From positions 558,001 to 622,000 of the forward strand of contig JAHEWK010000024.1 in assembly GCA_020740775.1 (NCBI GenBank): a DNA stretch of 64,000 nt. Reading direction: 5' to 3'. A program made the position numbers and the translations under genes. The notes under the pieces are model-generated. The model worked only from the letters and a program-made list of their open reading frames with translations, had not been told where the DNA came from and searched no databases. The stretch is from Ilyonectria destructans (Eukaryota; Ascomycota; Sordariomycetes; Hypocreales; Nectriaceae). Shown here in pieces: positions 1-10,874 of this stretch. Every line of letters begins with the position of its first letter. The first letter of the stretch is position 1.

Positions 1-335
1 TTCCAAAATGGTGGCAACTGGCCGAGACGACTTTCACTTGTCTTGTACACTAGAGATAGAAATACCAGGGCATGCGGATGGATGATGGCATTGAATCTAG
101 AATCTTGGAACTAGGTCCCCGCACTGAGAATACAACTTTTGCCTGTTTTTGTTCATTGTTTGTCTCCGTCTTTTGAGTCTCATATATAACCTAGATATAG
201 TCTACAATGATGTTGAGTTCGTTTGCAAAAGAAGTGTGACAAAACGAACCACGTCTCGGTGAGGCGGATGCCAGGTCTTGTCACATCCACTGAATGCCGC
301 CCTGTCAATCATACATCTGTTTTACATTGCCGTCA
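1..335. other. Non-coding flank beyond the 3' end of COX10
   Basis: No convincing coding segment is visible. The reading frames that enter here are antisense to COX10 or lack coding character. The stretch is AT-richer than the genes and probably holds the COX10 3' UTR and polyadenylation region. Confidence 0.5.
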
Positions 336-1886
336 TCACCTCGACGGCTTGGCGTCTTGCAACCGACTGCTTGAGGTCTCTGCCGCCATGATTACCATCT
401 CATCCAATTCCTCCTCTTCCCATTCGCCTTCATCCTCGCCGAATACGCTGTTCCAAGCCCTGGTCCACATACCCTTCTTATGCAGAAGAGCCAAGATCAT
501 TACGCCGGGCAGATGCCAGACACTCGCCCAAAACAAGCTTCTGGCGCTGCCATGGTGGCCATCGTGTTGCCAGAAGCGCACGGACTCCCAAAGGAGCCAG
601 GCGTTGATGGGGAAACTTGTCACAGCAAATGACCATTCAGTGACGCCCACAGCGCATAGCGACACACAGAGAGGGATGAAAATGAGACTGTATCGGAGGG
701 CAACCCGGGAGTTGCGCTTGGGGTTCGTCCATGCTAGCATGCGAAGGCCAGCGGCCTTGTACTCCTCTCGGATGGGCCAGCTGAGGGCCATGAAGTGGGG
801 GAACTGCCAGGCAAAGAGAAGCCCTGCCATAAGCCAACCACCAATAGACGAACCGTCGTTGGCAAACAAAAGTTCTCGCCAGGAGCCATCTTTAGTGGCA
901 GCTTCACCAGCCGCAGCAGCCCAGCCCATCAGAGGAGGAATACCACCCACGACAGCGCCAATCCAGGTATTAAAAGCTGTTATGCGCTTGAGCGGGGTGT
1001 ACATGCCGGCATATATAAAAATATTGGCGAGACCTAGGAACGAAACGGTTGGGTTGACACCAACATACAAGGCTCCCACCCCGGTGGCTCCGGCCAGGAT
1101 AGCGAAGGCTACGGCGCCTCGTGTCGAGATGAGGCGTCTCACTAAGGGACGGTTTCGAGTTCGGCTCATCTTGGCGTCGGTGGCGGGCTCGTAAAGCATG
1201 TTGAAGGCGTTCGCGCTAGCTGAGCAAAGTGTGGTACCGGTCGTGAGGAAGAGCAATGTCAATGGGCTTAGGCTTGGCGTTTCGGTAGTACTCGGAGCTA
1301 GCATCTCGGGGACTGGATAGAGCGCATAGGAAGCCATGGCCGATAGCACGACGAGCATGGTCAATCGAGGTTTTGAGAGTGACATTAAGATCGAAATAGT
1401 GCGGCGGATGGAGTTGGTCGGTTGCGCGGCTGCGTGGGAGGTCAATTGCGACGAGGCATCGAGCGGGAGAGGCTTTTCTCCGTCCGCGGCGGCGGCAGCG
1501 GCAGCGGCAGCGCGCCTTTGAGCTTGTCGGCGGCGATGAGGGGCGATATTCGAGTCGAATTGGGAGGATTCGGAGGAGGAAGAGATTGCTGAGTCGGCAG
1601 CTTCGGGGGTCGAGGCGGTGGTGGCCGTGGACGATATGCCACCATTGGCACGGCGGGACACGATGAAATCGAGGCAATTGGATCGCTCAAAGAGGCGATT
1701 GGATAGGAAGAAGGCAGGGCCCCTCAATGGCAGGACAGCGAGCATTCGGGGCGCCTGAAAGGCCGCAGGTGACGACATCCATCGTCGCACGATCGGCGAC
1801 GCAGCAGGGCTGCTATGAGGGGCTCCGGAGAGCACTCTCCAGGATTGGAGCTCCGTGGCGGGGACGAGACATCGTGGTGGTCGCAT
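336..1886 (-). CDS. COX10: Protoheme IX farnesyltransferase, mitochondrial (COX10)
   Basis: This single-exon gene encodes 516 aa. The enzyme converts protoheme to heme O by adding a farnesyl group in the mitochondrial inner membrane, the first step of heme A synthesis for cytochrome c oxidase. The first ~80 residues are Arg/Ser/Ala-rich with few acidic residues, as expected of a mitochondrial presequence. The UbiA-type prenyltransferase core follows, with the allylic-diphosphate-binding segment NMLYEPATDAKMSRTRNRPL, then YTPLKRITAFNTWIGAVVGG and several hydrophobic membrane helices. The C-terminus is acidic (EDEGEWEEEELDE). I use the ATG at 1886 because it has A at -3 and a presequence-like start. 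An in-frame ATG at 1778, which would give 480 aa, has a poorer context. The gene is divergent from the transaldolase. Confidence 0.93.
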   Translation of the reverse strand: MRPPRCLVPATELQSWRVLSGAPHSSPAASPIVRRWMSSPAAFQAPRMLAVLPLRGPAFFLSNRLFERSNCLDFIVSRRANGGISSTATTASTPEAADSAISSSSESSQFDSNIAPHRRRQAQRRAAAAAAAAADGEKPLPLDASSQLTSHAAAQPTNSIRRTISILMSLSKPRLTMLVVLSAMASYALYPVPEMLAPSTTETPSLSPLTLLFLTTGTTLCSASANAFNMLYEPATDAKMSRTRNRPLVRRLISTRGAVAFAILAGATGVGALYVGVNPTVSFLGLANIFIYAGMYTPLKRITAFNTWIGAVVGGIPPLMGWAAAAGEAATKDGSWRELLFANDGSSIGGWLMAGLLFAWQFPHFMALSWPIREEYKAAGLRMLAWTNPKRNSRVALRYSLIFIPLCVSLCAVGVTEWSFAVTSFPINAWLLWESVRFWQHDGHHGSARSLFWASVWHLPGVMILALLHKKGMWTRAWNSVFGEDEGEWEEEELDEMVIMAAETSSSRLQDAKPSR

Positions 1887-2873
1887 GTTCGCCTGGCGCT
1901 CGGTTCATGGCGTCCCGAGGGAAATCTCAATCCATTACCGGCGCGCGGGAGTTGGGAAAAGGAGAGGTGGTGCAGCGGCGCCTGGCGCGATGTTGGCTGT
2001 GGACGGTGGTACGACTCGGTGATGTGAGGGCAGATTTCTTGGAGGTCTCGTCCGAATGGGGAAGTTCTGGGGAAACGGAAGCGGCACGTGATACGGCACG
2101 TGCGAGAGTCAACGGCTGAGCGGTTCGGGATTCCCCCACGTCCGTTCTTTGCTCTCCACACCACCTCCGCGACTTGATGCCCCGAATATTTACACTCCTC
2201 GGCCCAGTTGCCCGTTCCGTTTTATATTTAGTGGCTGCCGCCCAAGCGGTCGATCAAGGCGAGGATGGTAAGTTAAGTTATACAGCCGAGATGCCTGCAA
2301 CGTATTTGGTAGTACGTAGTAGCGGTCGTTCCGACGTAATCCCTGCTCAGTTAGATCCATTTGCGATTCCACATCCCATATGATCGTGTCCTCCTCCTCC
2401 CCCTTCTCTTTTGACGATCCCGCGCAATCGGAGCCGCTCGAGGGTCAAATGTGGCAGCCTAGAACGCGAATTATGGGGTGCGGAGAGAACTCGGGCTCAA
2501 TTCAGGCGTCCCCACCACGATTCAGCATTTCGTTGGCAGCTGTAGCCGCAATATGGAGACGCCCCAGAGTCACCTGAAGAGCAGAAAGACGGCTTGGGAC
2601 TCCAGGAGGGTCGCGCTGAGCGAATGTTGCGTTGAGAGCGGGGGAACGCTCCGTGGCATATGCCGGCTCGTCAACGTTAAATCTAGCCACCAAACTCACC
2701 CTATAAGAATGGGGATGCGCGCGTCACTCACCGAGGCCGGTTTCTTCGGATTCTCTAAACATCTTGGATCTCCCAACTACCAATCTGCCGTGTCTTTCCC
2801 CGAACCCCCTAGAGTCTCCCATTTGCATCGTAATTGCTCGTGCCCAACTTAACACCCTCGTCCCTTCACAATC
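1887..2873. promoter_or_regulatory. Divergent intergenic region COX10 / transaldolase
   Basis: About 1 kb lies between two divergent start codons, so it should contain both promoters and 5' UTRs. The reading frames inside it show no domain-like sequence. The last ~100 bases before the transaldolase ATG are CT-rich, like other leaders in this window. No specific operator was recognised. Confidence 0.5.
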
Positions 2874-4175
2874 ATGCCCACCCTTCTGGATGCCCTCCGG
2901 CAGACCAGCCAGGTCAGTTGCGATACCCTCGATGTCAATGGTATGACCTGTATAATGATACGAGTGCTTAAGACGGCCAATGGCTAACTCGATGCAAAGT
3001 GGCCAAAGGTCTAGGTCCATTTGTGGATTGCACCTCAAACCAGGTACTTCCATCCTTCCAGCCCGAAATGTTTGTCGCCCTGAGCGGAACTGACGGTCCA
3101 CTGCCGAATAGGCCATTGCATTTTTTGAACTCACCAAGACCGTCGCTGGACAAACACAGCCGCATCATGCTGGTCTCATCAAAGAAGCAGTCAACGACGC
3201 TCGGGGTACGCTGAAAAGGCTTCAAGGCAGCACGACGTTTGAAGAGTTGGTGGTAGAGATCATGGTATGTGAACTATTTTATGGCATGGGATGTTTGTAC
3301 TCATTGACGTAATTCTAGATGGTTAAGCTGCAGCTGGCCACTGTTCCCAACTTGACAGGCTACGTTCACATCCAGACCAACCCGAAGCTATCCTATTCTG
3401 CGGCCGCGACCGTTGAGAATGCCCTACGTATATCTTTGGTGCCCTTATTATCTGGCACGAGACTAATATTAGAAACAGGCGTTATTCAAATCTTCAAGAC
3501 TTTAGCACCCGACTTTGACGCAAAACGGGTCTGCATCAAGGTACCGGCAACCTGGGAGGGCATGCAAGCCTGTCGCACCCTAGAGAGCAAGGGAATTTCC
3601 ACCCTCGCCACCACCATGTTCTGCATGGAGCAAGCAGCCTTGGCATCGGATGCGCAGTGCACCTATATTGCTCCTTATGTTAACGAGCTCAGGGTCCATT
3701 TCGAGGAAGGGTGAGAAGTCCCGTTTATGAGAAGACAGGGCAATCTAGTGCTAACATGCCCAGAGCTGTGGATGAACACAAAGCCTTTGACTTCTGCCGC
3801 GAGGCCCAGGCCTACTACATCGCCAAGTCCTTCCGCACCCAACTGTTGGCCGCTTCGCTCACGTCGGTTGATGAAGTCATGCAGCTTGCCGGGATCCAGC
3901 ACATTACCATCTCCCCCACCCTCCTTCACGCGTTATCTGAGCGCGACATCTCAGCATGGGATGGCAAGCTTGGGGATTATTTTGCCCAGGGTCCAGCAAA
4001 CAAGAGCTGGGAGACGCGGGACTACCCAGCCCTGGTCAAGGACGAGAGCGCCTGGAAGCTGGCTTTTACGAGGAGCGGCTTTGGCACCAGCGAAGGCAAG
4101 ATCATCCAGGCTATCAACTACTTTTCCGACTTCCAGGAGAAACTGGAGGACCTTGTGAAGGAGCATTCTGGTTAA
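2874..4175 (+). CDS. Atypical transaldolase-family protein
   Basis: Six exons close in phase: 2874-2940, 3000-3043, 3112-3264, 3319-3427, 3479-3710 and 3764-4175, encoding about 337 aa. Transaldolases move a three-carbon ketol unit between sugar phosphates in the pentose phosphate pathway through a Schiff-base lysine. The lysine segment is clear (CIKVPATWEGMQA, compare the family's IKxxxTWEG), as are LSY, YIAPYVNELRVHF and TISPTLL. The N-terminal motif differs from the classical DATTNPS: it reads CDTLDVNVAKG followed by FVDCTSNQ. The usual Asp and Asn positions therefore seem present in altered surroundings. This points to the divergent fungal transaldolase-like branch rather than canonical TAL1. 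The intron at 3428-3478 is 51 nt and stop-free, so its retention would keep the frame. Substrate specificity is unknown. Confidence 0.82.
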
Positions 4176-5360
4176 GATGAGGGGATTATGATATATAGAG
4201 ATATATACGAGTCGCATCGACACACCATGAGCCACACCAATCCCCGATCGGACTTGAGTTCGGAGAATGTGTTTGCCAAGATAGTAACTTGATACGCAAT
4301 TGCTCCACCGCAACTTGCTACTTCTGTGTTTTTCTACGCTTCTCGTTACGTCTTCAACCACCTCAGGAGAAGCGGACAGCTACAGCACCAGAGACACACA
4401 TTTCTTTGTTCCTTGCTAGGTGCCCAGTCAGTCAACCCCTCTTCCTTTGACGGCAAAGCGTATTGCTCTTTTCCGCCAAGGGATTCCCAGCCCCCGGATT
4501 ATGGCCTAAATCATATGGTGTCGACTGTGAAGGTGGCATAATGGTGACCCAAACCGTATACATGTGGCTCTCTGTGCTTTGCGTCTTCTTTCAACGACAG
4601 CATCACTCGGGTACCCGCGTTTGTTGGTGTCTTGGAACCCGCCAGGTTTAGAGTATCACAGGTCCTATTGTGTTCCCGATCCGGCTTGACAATTCTGAGT
4701 GGCTGCCACCATCCCTTGGGGGGACGGGCACGCAAACGTACTTTCTTTGTTAGACGCACCACAAACTCAGTATCCACCTAGCAGGAGGGGAATACAAGCA
4801 GTCCAAATACGATTGCGTCATTAGCATTTTCTCGATGAATACTGAAATACGGCGAAACAAATCATGATATGGCTCTCATTTCTGCAGTTCTTTGCATCCC
4901 CATCCACCGGCAAACTTGTGTTGGAGATCAGGGATTCCGGGACGACCAAGGCTCGAGCTTCCGCACTCTTCGCAAAGACCACCCCCTTCATCCCTAGAAA
5001 ACATTTCTTTGTTTGTAAACTAGACGCAAACCGCCCTGCAATGCTAGAAGGCGTGAATGGTCACTACCAAGAACAATGGCATTTGCACTTGGACCCACCC
5101 CCTTGCAGCCCATCTTCTTTCACCTCGCACGCACTTCTGGCCTTGTGATATAACCGGGCATGGTCCGTCACCTTCTTTTGACTCTGCATTTCGCATTCCT
5201 TTGTCCTTCGTGCCATATTTCATTTCTTCATCCTTGCTGTCACCTTGCCTCTGTCACCCATCTGACACATGAATCGGCCAGCGCAGCTTGGCGACTTGTC
5301 ACAACCCAGCCTGAGTCTTACACTTCTGAACTGCCTCATTTTGCCTCTCCATCACCAACC
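4176..5360. other. Intergenic region, transaldolase 3' / finger-protein 5'
   Basis: About 1.2 kb without a supportable gene. Short frames here have no recognisable domain. The final 250 bases (about 5110-5360) are strongly CT-rich and look like the leader of the downstream gene. An in-frame ATG at 5160 would extend that protein by 67 residues, but those residues look like a translated pyrimidine-rich leader. Confidence 0.45.
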
Positions 5361-8300
5361 ATGAGTTATGACGAATCCTGGTGGGAGCAGATATGTCTAG
5401 ACATGGGTCTTGGCCCACCGGATAAGCCAAAACCTGTGCATGTGGAATTCCATGTTGCCGAAGCGCGGCGCGACCCGTGGATCAAACCCACCGATGCGAA
5501 ATGGAGATCGGTCCACGACAAATTTGTCCAACTGCTGAAGTCTAAGGACAAGACGATTCGGGACATCCTGGTTGAGAATTTCACCCAACACGAAGAGCGC
5601 CTGTTTATTCCATCGGATCGTCCTGAAATCAAGGAGTTGCAGGACAGACACACCGCCCGGTACAACGTGCTCCGTCAGGGACGGTTCAAAGATATTGTGC
5701 CGTCCCTCAGCATCAAGTTAACCATGCTGTACTTTGGAGTCCCTGTAGAGCCTATGCAATCTCCTCTCGACGAGCTCGCCATGGCCATCGACAAGCGAGA
5801 GCCCGACGGTCCGCAAATTGCGGTTGCGCCGCCGCTGCATTTCCTGACGGCACACAAGCATCGCAACTGGGGAGATGATGCCAAGCGAAGTAAGTCCATC
5901 AACGCACGTCCTCATCATGAATGAAACGTTGCTAACATGCTCAAGTGAGAGAGGACCCGATCCAGCCCATCTCCGCTCCGGATGAGCCTCCACGGGTGTT
6001 GAGACTGAGAGGAGGCGAGGCGGATCCGGAGCCTGAGCCTCCGGTTGAGACTGTTGACTACATGCCCGAGGGCGAAGAAGCCTTGCACTCCTCCGACAAC
6101 TGGGTCTACCTTTATGGCCTCCTAGGGTGCATCCCATTTGCTCCGACCAAGTGGCGATCGTTCTCAACCGCCGTTAGGCAGCTGTTGTCCCTTCGCTTTA
6201 GCGATGATCGGCCACGCTACTTCATCTTCGCCCAGTTTGATAAGGAGACTCACCAGATTCTCAACCGCGTCAAAGAGCCTTTGCCTCTCACCAAAGACAG
6301 CGCAGTGATGAAGTTCATCCAGGAACATTGCGCTGCCCCCTCACACACTCGAGATTGCTGCGCCTTCTTCGTCAAGGAAGTCACCGACGAGCGTCGAGAT
6401 CTCTCTTGGGAGCCTCAGCCCGAGCAGTTCCAGACAGACCTCGTCAAGATCGGATACCCCGTCTTCCCAACAGAGCACGACGTCAAATTTCGCGGCATGT
6501 ATCTTTACACTGAAGAGGCCGACCCGGAGGCAAAGATGGTCCGCTATGCGTACCTAGCGTTCCCCAAGACCAAGGGGGAGGAGGGTTTCGCCATCGACAA
6601 GTTCAACGCGAACCAGTTCAACCAACATTTCCAGACCGCCGTCGAAGTATTGGTCGGGCGGCCTGAGGGCTCCTTTCTCCGCGGCATCTATTGGCTGCAA
6701 GACGAAAAGAATGGCCCTCGGGATACATACCCGAAGTCTGAAGATACTATTTATGGTGCAATGGGCCTCAAGTTCTCTGTGTGGAAAGAGCTTCACCCTT
6801 TGAAAAACCCTCAAGGCCGGTGGACACTGAAGGTAACCCCTTTGAAAGAAAACGAGATCGCCCTCGTTGCGCCCAACGCTGGTCCCGAATCCTGTCATAT
6901 TTTAACTCGTGAACCCCTGGGAAAATGGCCATTCCCCAAGGCGATTTCCACGATCAAGTCACTGGCGATGGACGATGCAAAGCAAATTCGGCTCCTCCCT
7001 GGTGCCACCGCCCTTGGCGAGGTCATTGATCGAGATCAGCAAGGCTTGATTTACCCCTGCGCCCCTGGAGAGGACGAAGGTGATAAGATCAGCAAATTTC
7101 TCCAGAAACTTATCGACGACAAGGCAGAGCCATTCGTCTTGGTTCATCCGGTTTGGGAGCCTGGAGAGTCGCACTTCGTTCCCAGCTGGGTTAAGAAGCC
7201 GACACCCGGCCAGCTTGTGAATATGCCTGACTTGGGTTCCTCCTTGTATGAGTTTATCGACTCGATCCATGTGCTGTCCCGAGTTGGGGGTCAACCGAAT
7301 ATCTACGGCCCAGACGTGGACTCTGTCGTTCTCAAATCACAGAATCACAAGGAGTTCCCGTCCTTCGTCATTACACCCAGAAGCAGTGACGATGATTGGT
7401 ATCGAATCCGCGCGCAGCTCAGAGTCTGTGAAGTACTAGTGACAGTCAAGGTTAAACTCGACACTGATTGGAAATCGTCCATTGCCAAGAGCAACATCTG
7501 GGGTCCGAGAATCTCTACAGGTAAGACAACACTGCCAGATACCGCATGGGATGCTAACGGAAGACATTCTAGGAACAGGACACTGGGAGCCTCTGAAAGA
7601 ATGGGACCTAGAACGACAATTTCGTCAAGCTCAACTTGAGGAACCCGGAAAACTCTCAGATGTAATCCCTCAAACCGGAGGTCCAGGACACGGCTACAGA
7701 TTTGGCGGAGGTGGCTCTGGTTCGATACCCCCAGAGCTCCAGGAGCCTATAGAACCCGAAGACGGGTTCATGCCCGACCGACCGCGAAGTCCTCACCCTG
7801 TGGATTCAGACGAGCGCTTAGAGACTTGGACTGAACAGCCGAGCATCTTTGACATCCCGGACGCGCATGCTTGGGTCGGCATGGGAGGCTATCCCCCTCC
7901 ACCCAAGATCCCCATCAACGCACCCCCGGCTGAGGCCATTCTGCGCACCACAAGCTCCGTCCCAATGGTCTCCAAGGCCATCTTGACGGTGACGGAGCAG
8001 CAAAGGCTCCAGAAAGACTTCTGGGCCTTGCGCAACATGATCTTGAAGCGTTCGGCCAAGTGTCAATACAAGGACTGCGAGTTTTCGTATCGACTTGATA
8101 GACCATCCGACATAACAGACCACCTCAGGAAAGAACATCGGGCGGACAAGTGTATGTGGTGCGATGAGCCGCTCTGGGAGTTCTGGGACATGAAGCAGAA
8201 GCTGCATCATCTTCAAACGGAGCATCAGGCTGTCATGGCCAAAGCAGCCAAAGCCCCTGAAACTCGGACCACACCCGCACCTACAGCTGCAACTCGCCTC

Positions 8301-10519
8301 AACAGACCTGTGGCAGAATCTCAGGCTGAAAGTTCGGTTCAGGGAAGGTTGTCGGGGCTCGCAGCTCGATGGCTGGCCACACAAGCTCAGAAACAGCCCG
8401 CTGGCCAGACAGGCCGCCCCAAGGATCCTCCTCGCCAGTTAGTCTATCCTTTTGCCAATTGGTACGACTTTCCGGGGTCGGTTGTGTGCCGAGACCCTCC
8501 CGAAATTTGCCGCATTGAACACTGTCCTCAGCCGGACGTCAGTCAGCTTGACGGGCATGGTATGTATCAGCACTTTTACGAATACCACAAAGATGATGTG
8601 GAGACGCTTTGCCCCTTTTGCATGCTTCCTTTCTTTGAGCGAAAGACCGGCCAAAACGGAGTCACTTCTTTAACGATTCGGTCGCGGGAGGACATCATCA
8701 AGCACTTTGAGTGCCATATCTATCGCCTCTGGGATAATATGCGCGGTTCACGACAAGGTCAACCATCAGAAGCACAGCCGTCGACTTCAGCAGGCCCAGT
8801 TGCATCCACTAGTACGAATCAAGGTGCTACACTCATCAGAACATGTCCATTCTTCGAAGACTGCGGTGCCGTTGTGACGCTCATGACGAAAGCGCAGCTC
8901 AAGGAACATATTCGAACCAACCACATGGAACATGTGCACCCCCCTCGTCCATCACGTTCTGGTCTTCAAGGATCACTTGATAGGGCACAAGATGATCCAG
9001 AAGAACAGACTGAGGATGGTACGCCGGCTAGGTCTGCAGAGGCCGCCGGAAAGGCTGTCGCGAAGCGAAGAACTAAGAGAATTCGCGAGTCGCGCAGAGT
9101 CGCTGAGAGGGAGGATTCGCGGGATATTGCCACGACCGATGTTTCGAGAGGAAGAACCCCGGCGAGAAAACCTGCCTCTAAACTTGGCACGGTGAAAGCC
9201 TCCATTGAGCAGGAAGAATCTGGAGTTGAGAACAGACGAGAGCCATCTCCAGACTGGGACGCGAAGCTTGGCCCGGGGGACCCTGACTTCGAACCCGAAG
9301 AAGGGTTGTACTGCTCCAGGTGTCTTCGCAAGGCACCTAAGAGGCGTGACCGAAGTCCAGGAAACCCTGATATGAGCACCACTGAGGAAGTAGAAGTGAG
9401 TAACGCGGCCCGTCGTCTGAACCCCCGTGTGCTAACATCGCCGCAGTACCACATGGCAGAAGATCGCAGCTGCAGAATCCGCAGAGGACTGGGCGATCCC
9501 GAGACCGTCCCGAACCGCAGCGGTTGGGTGTCAATCAACCGGGGTCACGGCGAGATCAAGAAGAAGTTCTTGAAGAAGTACCCGGCATATGCTATGACAA
9601 TCTACCCGACAAAGGGCGATAACAACGCCTCCCTCTGGCGGTCCGACCCCAACAACCGAGAGAACGAGGCCGCGTGGAATCTTCCCTGGCCACCGTTCAG
9701 GGGCCACCCGCCGTTCCCTAAGGACGAGGAGGCCCCAGGCCATGACGAGGCTGAAGGCGCGGGCCGGAGTAGGAAACGCCACAAGGGGTCTAAGGGGCCT
9801 CACGATCCGGCGTACAAGTACGCCAGTGACGAGGACGATGACCTAGAGCCAGATGGCGACGACACCTCGGAGGTTCAGGAACCGAACCCCAAACCCGGCA
9901 AGAGCAGTAAGGCCAAGGACAAGCGGAGTGCAAAGGGGCCTAAGATGCCTCATGATCCAGCGTACAGAGCCTCTACTGACGAGGACGAGGACAACGAGTT
10001 GGAGTCCCAGGAACCAAATCCCAACCCCGGCGAGAGCAGCAGCGCCAAGGCAACGGGGAAACGGAGGGCAAGGGGGCCTCTTGATCCGTTGTACAAGTAC
10101 CGCCGTGACGTGGACGTGGACGATGGCCTGGAGCCCGATTTCGACGACACCGACGAGATCCGAGAAATGAGTGCCAGTCTCGAAGAGAGTGGCAACCAAG
10201 AATTGGGCAAGAGGAAGCGGAAGCTCGCCGAAGCAACCGCAACTGCAACCGCAACGCCATCCGCGTCTGGTCAAGGAGAGCAGACCCCCGAGGATCCCCA
10301 GGTCGGACCAGCGCCGAAGAAGGTCAAAGCGAGCGAAACCTCCAAAGGTGAGTACCCAACTAACACATACCATACCAAATGCTAACCGTGTTGACAGCAG
10401 CTGAGAAGAAGACACCGGCTAAGCGTCTCAAAGCCAAGCCAAGCGCTGTGCCGAGTCGTGCCTCCAGTAGACAACGAGCGCAGAGGGAGAACAGTGTGGC
10501 GAGCTCTAGCAAGAAATAG
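5361..10519 (+). CDS. Large C2H2-like zinc-finger protein of unknown function
   Basis: Predicted exons are 5361-5889, 5946-7520, 7573-9395, 9447-10347 and 10398-10519, giving 1,649 aa. Phases close throughout. I do not recognise the N-terminal ~700 residues, which are rich in W, P and charged residues. Five Cys/His clusters follow at roughly residues 865-889 (CQYKDC...H-x4-H), 891-915 (CMWC...H-x4-H), 1014-1040 (CRIEHC...), 1048-1083 (CPFC...) and 1126-1151 (CPFFEDC...HIRTNH). A basic, Arg/Ser-rich linker comes next, then three degenerate acidic repeats and a Lys/Arg-rich tail that could serve as a nuclear signal. The fingers alternate between C-x4-C and C-x2-C spacing, unlike a regular DNA-binding tandem array, so protein or RNA binding is as likely as DNA binding. 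Introns 9396-9446 (51 nt, stop-free) and 10348-10397 (NAGNAG acceptor) allow alternative products. It converges on MSH6. Confidence 0.75.
9396..9446 (+). other. Stop-free 51-nt intron (retainable)
   Basis: The donor is GTGAGT, a branch-like GCTAAC lies 15 nt or so before the end, and the acceptor is CCGCAG. The length is a multiple of three and no stop occurs in frame. Spliced and unspliced messages therefore both encode full-length protein, differing by 17 residues. Confidence 0.7.
9796..10160 (+). repeat. Three degenerate coding repeats (HDPAYKY-acidic type)
   Basis: Within the finger protein, three units begin at 9801, 9951 and 10080. Each has a 'GP-x-DPxYK/R' core followed by an acidic run (SDEDDD, TDEDED, DVDVDD) and, in the first two, an EPNPxPG linker. 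Spacing is 50 and 43 residues. They look like an old internal duplication. Confidence 0.7.
10348..10400 (+). other. Last intron with tandem NAGNAG acceptor
   Basis: The intron starts GTGAGT, carries GCTAAC near its 3' end and finishes at CAGCAG. Use of the first AG (10397) or the second (10400) keeps frame and adds or removes a single Ala in the C-terminal tail. Confidence 0.65.
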
Positions 10520-10874
10520 TTACGGAGCCAGGTAGTTGTGAGAGATCTTTGGTAGTTTGCTTTCCTCGTTTTTGGGGCTCAACCGCATTTTGCTTCGCAG
10601 TCGATTAACTTGTTTGGTTGGGATGAAGACACGACGATTGTACTTCAGGCATAATGAAATCCACCACTTGTATTTGTTGAACACACCAGAAACTCCGTGC
10701 ATTAATCCGATCCCATTTGGTCCAACTCCCCGTCTCGTAGTCACACGCAACCCATTGCGTGCGTTTATATATCCTCCAGGGCACCATTATCAGAGGCTCA
10801 AACCCTGCCCTGCCAATATTGTACAAACATCCATCGCGCCCTGGAGATCCCAGCCCTAAACGATTCCATCCTTA
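10520..10874. other. Convergent 3' spacer, finger protein / MSH6
   Basis: These 355 bases lie between two stop codons facing each other. There is no coding signal, so both 3' UTRs and poly(A) sites should lie here. Confidence 0.5.

Noticed and set aside
223..1194. 323-codon frame opposite COX10
   Set aside because: Antisense to the conserved prenyltransferase core, with no recognisable content.
5160..5360. Upstream in-frame ATG extending the finger protein by 67 residues
   Set aside because: The added residues come from a CT-rich leader-like stretch, and the ATG at 5361 directly follows ACCAACC, a better start context.
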